The notes: generated from the sequence alone by a model not told the origin. A DNA stretch of 64,000 nt from an uncultured Lachnospiraceae bacterium (GCA_910584915.1 CAJUDM010000004.1:132193-196192), one strand, 5' to 3'. Counted from the stretch's first letter, positions 51,742 to 59,573 are shown. Made by a program: numbers and translations.

Positions 51742-53139
51742 ATGGAAGCTTGGTTATATGAAAGAAAACTGACGGATGAGGCGGTTCCCCCTGCGCTGCA
51801 GGAGAACAATGAGGAGGACTGGATGAGCTATGTCAGAGAGGGCAGGGCATCGGATAACAGGCTCTTTAACGACTGGATCAGCTCGGTGCCCGGGTCTAAG
51901 GCGCCCTGTGATGTGGCGGTGGCGGCAATCCAGAGTATGGATAACAGGGGATATGACGTCTCGGAGGCGGAACAGTATATCGGGGACGGCCTGAGAGCTG
52001 CAAAGGAAAAGAACGGTGCGGCGCTTCAGGTGATCACCGCAAAGATTTATGCGGCGTTGAACAGGGCTCCAAAGAGGGAGGGCAATGAGTATGACAAATA
52101 TACCGTCTATCTCGATTTTGCCCAGGTCGCAGAGCGCGTGAACTTCCCGGAAGCGGCTGCCTGTGATGTGGACTCGCAGGATTTTTATGACAGGATAAAA
52201 GCGGGCTGGTGGGGACAGCTGATAGGGGGCTGCCTCGGCACCCAGTTAGAGGGTTACACGACGGAAAAGATCAGAGAGCGATTCGGCGAGGTCAGGGGAT
52301 ATCTGAGAAAACCGGAGACATACAACGACGATATCACTTATGAACTGGCGTATCTGGATATGTTTTCCAGGAAAGGGTACGATATCACCTCCGAGGATGT
52401 GGCGTACGCGTGGCTTGAACTGATCTCTGACGGCTATTCCGCGGAGCGGACGGCGCTTGAGAATCTGCGCCGGGGCATTATGCCGCCGGAGAGCGGACGG
52501 CTCTGCAACTACTTCAGCGACTGGATCGGGGCGCAGATGAGGACTCCGATACACGGCATGCTGGCTCCGGGAGATCCGGCTCTCGCGGCAAGGCTGGCGG
52601 CGGACGACAGCGTGGTATCCCATTCCAACAACGGTATGCTGGGCGGCATATTTAACGCTGTCATGGTCTCTCTGGCATTTACGGAGACCGATATGAAGGC
52701 GCTGCTTGAGAAGGCGGCGGCCATGATACCGGATGACAGCGAATTCTATCAGGTGGTCTCCTCCACGTTACAGCTGTGCCGGGAGTGCGCGGACTGGGAG
52801 AGCGCATGGCATATCTGTGAGGAAAAGTATAAAAAGTATAACTGGATTCACGCCTATCCGAATGCGGCGGCGGAGATCGTCGCGCTCTGGTATGGCGGGA
52901 TGGACTTTGAGGAGACCTGCTATATCATTTCCATGGCGGGGCAGGATGTGGACTGCACTGCCGCGCCTGTGCTCAATATCCTGGCTGTCATGCTGGGGAC
53001 GCAGATCCTTGAGGACAAGTGGACGGTTCCGATCGGGGATACAGTGCTGACCACAATGCGGCGGATGCAGAAACTCGGGATCGATGAACTGATCGGACTT
53101 ACCTGCGACGCTGTGAGAAGGGCGGTGAAGAATGGCTAA
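51742..53139 (+). CDS. ADP-ribosylglycohydrolase family protein
   Basis: A 465-residue enzyme. A helical N-terminal extension (1-145) precedes the ARH core starting RIKAGWWGQLIGGCLGTQLEG. The first metal site is in PETYNDDITYELAYLDMF (Asp196, Asp197, Thr199) and the second in AGQDVDCTAAPVLNILAVMLG near residue 410. Both metal clusters look intact. ARH enzymes hydrolyse N- or O-glycosidic bonds to ADP-ribose, but many operon-linked members act on small nucleosides or glycosides. Located between a nucleoside importer and a sugar kinase (8-base overlap), it is the likely nucleosidase releasing a ribose moiety from the imported compound. That role is inferred. Confidence 0.87.
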   Translation: MEAWLYERKLTDEAVPPALQENNEEDWMSYVREGRASDNRLFNDWISSVPGSKAPCDVAVAAIQSMDNRGYDVSEAEQYIGDGLRAAKEKNGAALQVITAKIYAALNRAPKREGNEYDKYTVYLDFAQVAERVNFPEAAACDVDSQDFYDRIKAGWWGQLIGGCLGTQLEGYTTEKIRERFGEVRGYLRKPETYNDDITYELAYLDMFSRKGYDITSEDVAYAWLELISDGYSAERTALENLRRGIMPPESGRLCNYFSDWIGAQMRTPIHGMLAPGDPALAARLAADDSVVSHSNNGMLGGIFNAVMVSLAFTETDMKALLEKAAAMIPDDSEFYQVVSSTLQLCRECADWESAWHICEEKYKKYNWIHAYPNAAAEIVALWYGGMDFEETCYIISMAGQDVDCTAAPVLNILAVMLGTQILEDKWTVPIGDTVLTTMRRMQKLGIDELIGLTCDAVRRAVKNG

Positions 53140-54046
53140 AGTGCTGTGCTTTGGTTCGCTGAATATCGATTATGTGTATAAGGTGGATCATTTTGTAAAA
53201 AAAGGGGAAACCATATCTTCCAGAGCGCTGGATGTATACAGCGGGGGCAAAGGGCTCAACCAGTCTGTGACCCTGGGGAAGGCTGGATGTGAAGCCTACC
53301 ACGCGGGGCTGATCGGTGAGGACGGAAGATTTCTCCTGGATATCCTGAGCGATTCGGGGGTGGATGTTTCCCTGGTCGGCATTTCGGGGGATATCCGTTC
53401 CGGCAACGCGCTTATACAGAATGACGCGGAGGGGGATAACTGCATTATCCTTTATCCGGGCGCGAATTTTGCCATCACCGCCGGGCAGGCGGATGAAGCG
53501 CTGAAGAATTTTGGCTGCGGTGATTATATCGTCCTGCAGAACGAGATAAGCGAACTGCCGTATATCGTAAAGCGGGCGAAGGAAAAAGGAATGACGATCG
53601 TGCTGAACCCATCCCCAATGAACGCGAACCTGACGCAGGAGATACTGGATGCGGCGGACTGGATGGTGCTGAATGAAGTGGAAGCCATGCAGCTCACCGA
53701 CAGCGAGCGGGACGGGGAGGATGAACTGGCGGAGGCGCTCAGGAAACATTTTCCGCGCTCGCGCTTTGTGCTCACGCTCGGCGAGAGAGGTTCGTGCTAT
53801 ATAGACATGGAGAGAAAGATCCATCAGGAGATATTCAGGACAGAGGTGGTCGATACGACGGCGGCGGGCGATACATACACCGGCTATTTCATCGCCGGCC
53901 TGCTGCGAGGCTGGGATATGGAAAAATGCCTGAAGGTCGCGGCGAAGGCGTCCTCCATCACAGTTTCCCGGGCGGGCGCGGCGCCCTCTGTGCCCTGGAT
54001 GAGGGAAGTGGAAGAAAGCATGGGGATCTCGGAGGAAGGAGAGTGA
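53132..54046 (+). CDS. PfkB-family (ribokinase-like) sugar kinase
   Basis: A 304-residue ribokinase-fold kinase. Signature 1 is YSGGKGLNQSVTLGKAGCE near residue 35. The catalytic region reads VVDTTAAGDTYTGYF: the canonical TTGAGD is TTAAGD here, with catalytic Asp kept. NPSPMNANL, NEVEAMQLT and LTLGERGSCYID are typical of ribokinases. Its start overlaps the glycohydrolase by eight bases, so translation is coupled. It probably phosphorylates the pentose released by the glycohydrolase. The regulator of this operon carries a second, related kinase domain. Confidence 0.88.
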   Translation: MAKVLCFGSLNIDYVYKVDHFVKKGETISSRALDVYSGGKGLNQSVTLGKAGCEAYHAGLIGEDGRFLLDILSDSGVDVSLVGISGDIRSGNALIQNDAEGDNCIILYPGANFAITAGQADEALKNFGCGDYIVLQNEISELPYIVKRAKEKGMTIVLNPSPMNANLTQEILDAADWMVLNEVEAMQLTDSERDGEDELAEALRKHFPRSRFVLTLGERGSCYIDMERKIHQEIFRTEVVDTTAAGDTYTGYFIAGLLRGWDMEKCLKVAAKASSITVSRAGAAPSVPWMREVEESMGISEEGE

Positions 54047-54090
54047 AGCGGCTAAACCGGAAATATGGGCGGGATGAGAGGGAAGGGAAT

Positions 54091-54888
54091 TCAGCATTCC
54101 CTTCCGATAACCCTCCACTGCGTCAGCGCAGGAAAGGGTGAGGGATCGGAGATATCCTTCTTCAGATCTGAGAGGCGCACCCACTCCGTCTCGAGGGGCT
54201 CTGGCAGGACAATGGACTGGCAGAGCCCTGTTTTTTGCAGCCTGACAGGATATGCTGAGCCGTCGCTGAAGGTGAGCAGTGCCTCCTGCCAGTAATTGTC
54301 GTGGGGAAAGTCTGCCCGCAGAAAGAACTGTATTTCCTCTGCCAGAACTCTGCGTCCGAAAAAGATATCAATGTGGGCGCCGGTGTCCTCGCCCTCCCCC
54401 CAGGATGTGTAGGGCCAGAATCCGTGTCCCGGCGCAATCAGCAGGCCGTCTATCGTATTGCGCGCGGCAAAGACGGACTCGCCCCTTGTCTCTATGCTTG
54501 CTGTGCAGTGGGGGAATACACGGCTCCCGCCGCGGACATCCAGCGGATTTTCACTCAGGATGCGGCGGCCGGCGGGCGTGTCCATGGCTTCCGCGGTTAG
54601 TTGGTGGATAGGGCCGGTAAAAGCTTCCTGGGGGTAGGGTTCTTTTGCGCTGCCGAAGGGGATATCAAAGATGAATTGTCCATCCTGCAGATAGACCAGG
54701 GCGGGCTGAATCAGCGTATCCGCCTGGATGCGGGCGAAGGTGCCCGCTTCGGAGGAGAGGGTGATCCGGTCTCCGGGCTCGTAACTCCCGTACCATACAA
54801 GTTCGCAGTGCCCGTCTCCCTGCGCCTCATAGCGCACCGAGCCGTCTTTGGAAAGAATTTTAAGAGTCATAGTGATCCCGTTTTTCAT
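54091..54888 (-). CDS. discoidin (F5/8 C)-like protein, function unknown
   Basis: A 265-residue soluble protein without signal peptide. The N-terminal half is beta-rich (VRYEAQGDGHCELVWYGSYEPGDRI). The second half has the galactose-binding/discoidin pattern: ASIETRGESVFAARNTIDG, GEDTGAHIDIFFGRRVLAEEIQFFLRADF, EALLTFSDG and a closing WRVIG. This resembles fused carbohydrate-binding-like domains found in proteins of sugar clusters. AAGGAGGTTCTC gives a strong start. It converges with the importer operon, 44 bases away, and is on the same strand as the radical SAM operon. Role unknown, perhaps ligand binding. Confidence 0.68.
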   Translation of the reverse strand: MKNGITMTLKILSKDGSVRYEAQGDGHCELVWYGSYEPGDRITLSSEAGTFARIQADTLIQPALVYLQDGQFIFDIPFGSAKEPYPQEAFTGPIHQLTAEAMDTPAGRRILSENPLDVRGGSRVFPHCTASIETRGESVFAARNTIDGLLIAPGHGFWPYTSWGEGEDTGAHIDIFFGRRVLAEEIQFFLRADFPHDNYWQEALLTFSDGSAYPVRLQKTGLCQSIVLPEPLETEWVRLSDLKKDISDPSPFPALTQWRVIGREC

Positions 54889-54977
54889 GAGAACCTCCTT
54901 ATCAGAATATAAGCATTTCCATATTAAAGTATATCACAGCCCGGCAGGGTATTTCATCATGAAATTTACGAATTCAT

Positions 54978-55036
54978 CAGAAGAAATCTTCCACAATGGT
55001 TTCAGAATTTAGGCCTGCCCATTAAGATTTCTTCTG
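54978..55036 (-). other. 13-bp inverted repeat spanning the radical SAM 1 stop codon
   Basis: CAGAAGAAATCTT (54978-54990) and AAGATTTCTTCTG (55024-55036) are perfectly complementary with a 33-base loop containing the stop codon. No T run, so it is an RNA structure at the 3' end rather than a clear terminator. Confidence 0.55.
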
Positions 55037-56063
55037 AGGGGATCCATGAGCCGGCAAGGACGCCGTCTGTGTGGAAGACCATTTCGTATATGACATCGGG
55101 ATGTTTTTTCTTTTCCCGGTATTGCTGCTCTAAATCTGCTGATTCCCCCGCGACGCGGCAGCCGTGGTAATCGTAGAGTTCCACATAGTAATAGTAGCCG
55201 AGCAGGTTCATATAGGGTGTTATCTCAGGATCTTTTTCCATTTCTTCCCATACCGTATTTAAGTCAACTTTGTTTTCATCACAGTAAGCTATTTTTTCGA
55301 GGTTGACCGCTTTGTGATCGTAGTCCATCAGCTGGCGGAAGATGAAATTATCGATGCCGTACTGGCGGTAATGATCCACATATTCCTTGATGTCCGCAGT
55401 ATTTTTGACGGAAGATCTCAGAAGAATGCAGCTCATGCGGATGCGCATGTTTCCGCCGCTGGTGATCTCTGCGATCTGTTTTATATGTTCATTGGAACAG
55501 TAGGGCGTTCCGGGAGCGTATCTCATAATTTCTTTGTTTTTATCTTCCACAGGGCACACACGGCTGATATTCAGGTGGTCAAACCCGTTTTCTATCAGAT
55601 GTTCGACGATCGTCTTTTCTTCTGAGGCATTCAGGAGCCCGCTTCCGTTGGTGGTGATGGTCCGTTTCCGAAAACCCAGTTCATCGACCATGCGGATAAT
55701 CGGCAGGAGGCGCGGGGAGATGGTCGGTTCGCCGCCGGTGATGCTGACGCTGGGATTTAAGGGACGGACTGCCTCCAGGACTTCCCTGAGGCGTGACAGA
55801 TATTGCGCGTCATCTGAGATATGTTCTTTTCTGTAGAGTTGTTTTCTGTGCTCATAGCGGAGCTGAGCCACGCAGAAGCGGCAGTCCGCGTTGCACTCAT
55901 CGTCCACGAAAATGCTCAGATTTAAATTTTTATATGCTTTCTTTTCACCGGTCTCGAAGCGCCAGGGCAGCAGCTCATAGTCAAAAATATCGTATTCAGC
56001 CTGCCTCTGATACCGCAGGCTGCGGTCAAACCGGATCTCTCTTTCTTTTCCGACTTTTACCAT
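55002..56063 (-). CDS. radical SAM protein 1
   Basis: A 353-residue radical SAM enzyme. The cluster motif is DDECNADCRFC (Cys57, Cys61, Cys64), preceded by the strand KNLNLSIFV. SITGGEPTISPRLLPII is the SAM-binding GGE motif, followed by TITTNGSGLL. There is no SPASM or second cluster motif. It is a paralogue of radical SAM 2: blocks such as TTNGSGLL, NISRVCPVEDKN and RMSCILL recur there. Its ATG overlaps the stop of radical SAM 2 by seven bases. It is the last gene of the NADAR operon. The substrate is unknown. Co-occurrence with NADAR and NUDIX hints at nucleotide chemistry. Confidence 0.85.
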   Translation of the reverse strand: MVKVGKEREIRFDRSLRYQRQAEYDIFDYELLPWRFETGEKKAYKNLNLSIFVDDECNADCRFCVAQLRYEHRKQLYRKEHISDDAQYLSRLREVLEAVRPLNPSVSITGGEPTISPRLLPIIRMVDELGFRKRTITTNGSGLLNASEEKTIVEHLIENGFDHLNISRVCPVEDKNKEIMRYAPGTPYCSNEHIKQIAEITSGGNMRIRMSCILLRSSVKNTADIKEYVDHYRQYGIDNFIFRQLMDYDHKAVNLEKIAYCDENKVDLNTVWEEMEKDPEITPYMNLLGYYYYVELYDYHGCRVAGESADLEQQYREKKKHPDVIYEMVFHTDGVLAGSWIPSEEILMGRPKF

Positions 56064-56989
56064 TTTGTCCGCAATTCTCCTTCCTCATAGACTAGCGATG
56101 TGATTATATTTTGTTTAATGTAGACATCCGTTCCCTTTTGTGTGCCATAAGGATTAGCCTTATAATGTTTAATGAGTTTTTTCCCGAGACTATAGATGTC
56201 CACATCGTAAAACATGCCATGGGCGGTTTTCAAAAGCCGAAGATCAGATTCCTGTACCATTTCTTCCACTATTTTGGAAATAGCCGGATATTTTCTCCGG
56301 GGTGTGATTTCCCTGAACAAAAAGGAAGAAATATGATAAGATTCATAGAATTCCATATACCGCTTTATTTTATCCCAGCTATCTATAGAATCTCCAAGCA
56401 GGTTACAACTCAGACGAAAGTCCATACCGTTGATTTCGGCAAAGGCTGCAATCCGGCGGGTGTCCTGATTGCTTGCGGGAGTTCCCCGAAATATCCGGCT
56501 GTTTTCGGCATCGTCTGCAGACATCCTGCTGAGGCTGATATTATGGATGAAGCCGTTTTCTTTCATGTGTTGAAGCAGGGGTTTGCCGGCGGTCCGTCTG
56601 AGCAGCCCGCTGCCGTTTGTGGAAAAAGTTCGGTCTGGGAATCCGTATTTTTTTACCAGTTTCATGACAGGGATCAGCCGCTGTTCACAGAGCGTAGGTT
56701 CACCGCCGGTGATGGTGATCTCTATGGGAAGCCCGCTCAGGCGTTTCAGTACATTCTCAAGCCCGGAAAGGTAATCTGTGTCTGTCAGCCGCTTTCGCTC
56801 TGTATCGTGCTGAAAGAAGCAGAAATCGCAGTGGCAGTTGCACTTCCGATCGATGACGATATTCAGATTACAGGGGCAGTATATGTTATATATTTTCCCT
56901 TGTAGTTCTGCTTCCGTTATTGAGGCGGTTTCCAGATCGTGCCGCTCGGTCAAAGGTTTATTCCTGTCTGTTATTTTCAGCGTATTCAA
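56057..56989 (-). CDS. radical SAM protein 2
   Basis: A 310-residue radical SAM enzyme from TTG 56989 (AAGGAG upstream). The cluster motif is RKCNCHCDFCFFQ (Cys50, Cys54, Cys57), with an extra Cys52; the SAM motif is ITITGGEPTLCEQRL, then FSTNGSGLL. The pair GLLR...HNISLSRMSADDAENS and DFRLSCNLLGDSI parallels radical SAM 1, so the two are duplicated partners that may form a heterodimer or act in sequence. An inverted repeat sits next to its ribosome site. The gap to radical SAM 3 is 140 bases and contains a 22-codon reading frame. Confidence 0.84.
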   Translation of the reverse strand: MNTLKITDRNKPLTERHDLETASITEAELQGKIYNIYCPCNLNIVIDRKCNCHCDFCFFQHDTERKRLTDTDYLSGLENVLKRLSGLPIEITITGGEPTLCEQRLIPVMKLVKKYGFPDRTFSTNGSGLLRRTAGKPLLQHMKENGFIHNISLSRMSADDAENSRIFRGTPASNQDTRRIAAFAEINGMDFRLSCNLLGDSIDSWDKIKRYMEFYESYHISSFLFREITPRRKYPAISKIVEEMVQESDLRLLKTAHGMFYDVDIYSLGKKLIKHYKANPYGTQKGTDVYIKQNIITSLVYEEGELRTKW

Positions 56990-57002
56990 ATTTTCGCTCC
57001 TT

Positions 57003-57036
57003 CCGGCAGAAGTTTAATCTATGGGCAGACTGCCGG
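57003..57036 (-). promoter_or_regulatory. hairpin at the radical SAM 2 ribosome site
   Basis: CCGGCAG (57003-57009) and CTGCCGG (57030-57036), directly before AAGGAG of radical SAM 2. It could limit its translation. Confidence 0.45.
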
Positions 57037-57037
57037 C

Positions 57038-57106
57038 TCATTTTGTCTGCCTATACAGTTGAGGTGTGACATCATACTCAGCATCGACATGATGTTTATG
57101 CCTCAT
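57038..57106 (-). CDS. possible 22-residue peptide between two radical SAM genes
   Basis: A short frame encodes MRHKHHVDAEYDVTPQLYR and a few more residues. GGACAGGCG precedes the ATG, a poor but possible ribosome site. Position between two radical SAM genes on the same strand makes a modified-peptide precursor conceivable, but length, absence of a leader-like motif and lack of a peptide-recognition domain nearby argue against it. Listed so that it can be tested. Confidence 0.2.
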   Translation of the reverse strand: MRHKHHVDAEYDVTPQLYRQTK

Positions 57107-57129
57107 TTCGCCTGTCCATACAGCAGCGC

Positions 57130-57816
57130 TCAACAGACCACCAGGCTTTTTTCATATTCGCTCCTGCCGATCAGATCTGTTCCGAAGGAAGTCCCGTCTG
57201 AGGCGTAAAGTTCAAATTCCTCGATATTCTGTACGATCACCGGCTTTGCGTAGCGGCTGTCTTCCGATAACCTTCCGTAGGCCTGCAGATAATAGATGTT
57301 GGAGTGCGTGAGGAGAAGAGGATCTTTTTCGACTTCCCTCCGCAGTGCTTCGTCTCCGTAGTCCCTCAGCCGCACATTACAGATTACGGCCATATCGGGA
57401 ATAAATTCCGTGGCAAAGAGAAAATTCCTGATCTGTTCCAAATGATCGCTGTTTTCCCCGATCAGCCAGTAATTTATGGATACCTTGATCTCCAGCGGGA
57501 TTTTATAAGATTCCGCAAACATGACAAGCCTGCCTCCGTGTCCGGGAAGCAGCAAACCGTTAGTCAGGATCAGGATCTTCCGGCATCTTCCGGTGGATCT
57601 GGCGTACTCCAGAAACAGATACAGATCCGGGTGGAGCAGGGGCTCGCCGCCCTCCAGCTGCAGCTCAAATTCTTTGTCACAACTGTCGACGATCTTCTTA
57701 TAAGTCTCAAAATCCATGTCGCGCCTGCCTGTTTTGCCGGAGTACATACAGCAGAACGGGCATTCCGTGTTGCATCGGTTGGTGATATTGATATAGAGGC
57801 GTTTTCCTGTTTTCAA
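57130..57816 (-). CDS. radical SAM protein 3 (short form)
   Basis: A 228-residue radical SAM protein, shorter than the other two and not closely similar to them. The cluster motif is NRCNTECPFCC (Cys15, Cys19, Cys22) very near the N-terminus, and the SAM motif is LQLEGGEPLLHPDLYLFL, then ILILTNGLLLPG. KVSINYWL follows in the substrate region. It overlaps the NUDIX gene by four bases (ATGA), so translation is coupled. The minimal fold suggests a small substrate or a partner subunit. Confidence 0.84.
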   Translation of the reverse strand: MKTGKRLYINITNRCNTECPFCCMYSGKTGRRDMDFETYKKIVDSCDKEFELQLEGGEPLLHPDLYLFLEYARSTGRCRKILILTNGLLLPGHGGRLVMFAESYKIPLEIKVSINYWLIGENSDHLEQIRNFLFATEFIPDMAVICNVRLRDYGDEALRREVEKDPLLLTHSNIYYLQAYGRLSEDSRYAKPVIVQNIEEFELYASDGTSFGTDLIGRSEYEKSLVVC

Positions 57817-58697
57817 TCCACATCCTCCTGATTTTTTGTGTAGAGCCGGGAGGGGCGGTGCCCTTCATTTTCTGTAAAGCTGTCCGTCTCAGCCACCAGA
57901 GGAGCGGCTTTCCGCCGGAAGGCAGCCGCCGGCAGTTCCCTGTCCAGCACGACCTCATAGACCTGCTGAAGCTGGGTCAGGGTGAAATATTCGGGCATCA
58001 GGTGGAGAGCCAGATCCGTATAGTTCAGCTTTCCGCGCAGACGTTCGAAGGCGCAGGCAATAATGCGGGCATGGTCAAAGGCGAGGGAACCGGGACCTAA
58101 GATGGCACTCTCCGTGAAAGGCCTGCCGGTTTCCTTTTCTAAAAGTGCCTGCAGAAAGATCTCTTCGTGTGACAGGGTAAGTTCCCATATCTCTCTCCTG
58201 CCGCTTTGCTCCCTCAGACGGAAGGATGCCTGAAACCATGCCGCCTCGTCGGCATCGTCTCCGGCTTTTACCTGTACAAGGCTGCTGTCGATCAGAGCCA
58301 TATAAGAGCAGCTCATAACACGGGTCCTTGGATCTCTGTCTGGTTCGCTGAAGGTGTATAGCTGTTCCAGATAAACCTCGGATACGCCTGTCTCCTCGCG
58401 CAGTTCTCGGGCTGCCGCCTGCTCCGTCGTCTCCGTGGGGCGCACGAAGCCGCCCGGCAGAGCCCAGCAGCCGAGGCAGGGGTGCCCGCCCCTGCGGATC
58501 AGGAGGATACGCAGTTCCTTTTTCGCCAGTTTCCGGTAATTTTCCTCCTCCGCGTCGGTCACGGTGAAGATCACCATGTCTGCGGCGACGGAGGGGCGCT
58601 CATAATTGCCCGGCTTGTAGGAGGCTAAAAACTGTTCTTCGGTCATGCCGTTTTTATCCGTGCGTGGCATGGATGTTATCTGTGATTTGTTATCCAT
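57813..58697 (-). CDS. NUDIX hydrolase with C-terminal winged helix (NrtR-like)
   Basis: A 294-residue two-domain protein. The NUDIX box is complete: GGFVRPTETTEQAAARELREETGV, that is G-x5-E-x7-RE-L-x-EE-x-G. After about residue 215 the sequence DHARIIACAFERLRGKLNYT and YFTLTQLQQVYEVVLDRELP forms the winged helix that NrtR regulators use to bind DNA. NrtR proteins sense ADP-ribose or related NAD metabolites; some also hydrolyse ADP-ribose. Here it is encoded in an operon with NADAR and radical SAM genes, so it may be both enzyme and regulator. An intact NUDIX box favours activity. Confidence 0.86.
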   Translation of the reverse strand: MDNKSQITSMPRTDKNGMTEEQFLASYKPGNYERPSVAADMVIFTVTDAEEENYRKLAKKELRILLIRRGGHPCLGCWALPGGFVRPTETTEQAAARELREETGVSEVYLEQLYTFSEPDRDPRTRVMSCSYMALIDSSLVQVKAGDDADEAAWFQASFRLREQSGRREIWELTLSHEEIFLQALLEKETGRPFTESAILGPGSLAFDHARIIACAFERLRGKLNYTDLALHLMPEYFTLTQLQQVYEVVLDRELPAAAFRRKAAPLVAETDSFTENEGHRPSRLYTKNQEDVD

Positions 58698-58767
58698 AGC
58701 GGTGTTGTTCCTTTCTGCTGTACTGTATTTATGATCGATATACCTGACAGTGGGCTGGGATTATTAT

Positions 58768-59334
58768 CTATCTTGTTTCCTGCAACAGCTGATCCCGCAC
58801 CTCCGTCAGCGCGAAGCCGAGCAGATTGGTTCCCCGCCATTTGAGCGGACATTGAGCATCCGGGTTGGCTTTCCCCATTCCGATTCCCCAGATCCGGTCT
58901 CTGGGGCTGGCTTCCACGAGTATTCGGTTTTTTGTGCTGAGAAGAAAATCGAGAAGCTCCGGGTTCTGGGAGAATTTGGCATAGTTTCCCTTTTTGACGA
59001 TTCCATAGCAGGCACTGTCCCAAGCTTCTTTCTCAAAATTCGCGACAGCACGGCCGTAGGCTTTCATCTCCTTCGGATGGGAAGCCTTCATAATTTCGAC
59101 AAGCATTTCCTGATCCCTGAACATTCTCGCCTTTTCCGCCATCATAAACTGTTCGGCGCAGCTGTACTCCACGCCGTCCACCTGAAAACGGCACATCCAC
59201 CACTGACTCAGGCAGGTCTCGCAGACACATCCGTCCGCTGGCGGGGTGTGCCCCCAGAAAAACAGGAATTTGAATTTTTCGCCGGCGTCATAGGCTTTTC
59301 TCAGATCCTGTAAGTTGTAAATATTATTGCCCAT
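58768..59334 (-). CDS. NADAR family N-glycosidase-like protein (YbiA type)
   Basis: A 188-residue NADAR protein. Conserved blocks are FLFFWGHTP near residue 25, LSQWWMCRFQVDGVEYSCAEQFMMAEKARMF near 42-72, ILVEASPRDRIWGIGMG near 135-152 and NLLGFALTEVRDQL at the end. NADAR enzymes cleave N-glycosidic bonds: YbiA acts on riboflavin-pathway intermediates, and others remove ADP-ribose from guanine bases. The Trp, Glu and Asp positions of the pocket look intact. GGAGGAACATCT precedes the ATG. First gene of a five-gene operon. Substrate unknown. Confidence 0.88.
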   Translation of the reverse strand: MGNNIYNLQDLRKAYDAGEKFKFLFFWGHTPPADGCVCETCLSQWWMCRFQVDGVEYSCAEQFMMAEKARMFRDQEMLVEIMKASHPKEMKAYGRAVANFEKEAWDSACYGIVKKGNYAKFSQNPELLDFLLSTKNRILVEASPRDRIWGIGMGKANPDAQCPLKWRGTNLLGFALTEVRDQLLQETR

Positions 59335-59462
59335 AGATGTTCCTCCTGTTGTTTATTCTCCCGAAGGCGTAAGTCAAGATGACAGCCTGTGGGGGTATTT
59401 GGTTTTCTCAGAAGAAGTTTTATATCTTGATATTATTAAATAGATAATAACAGATTGATAAT

Positions 59463-59491
59463 ATTATAGGGCGGGTCTTTTTATTTGTCAA
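59463..59491 (-). promoter_or_regulatory. perfect consensus promoter of the NADAR operon
   Basis: Read leftward: TTGACA (59491-59486), exactly 17 bases, TATAAT (59468-59463). AT-rich partial repeats (TATTAT-N7-ATAATA) follow immediately downstream and may hold an operator. Confidence 0.85.
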
Positions 59492-59522
59492 GAAAAATGT
59501 TTGCAATATTTAGCCTGATCAT

Positions 59523-59573
59523 ATTTCGCAAAAAGCTTTGTGATTTATTTGAATGCAATAATATTTGCGAAAT
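59523..59573. promoter_or_regulatory. distant perfect inverted repeat upstream of the NADAR promoter
   Basis: ATTTCGCAAA (59523-59532) and TTTGCGAAAT (59564-59573), 10-bp arms 31 bases apart, upstream of the -35. Candidate activator or repressor pair; related words TTTGCAATATT lie at 59500-59510. Confidence 0.45.
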
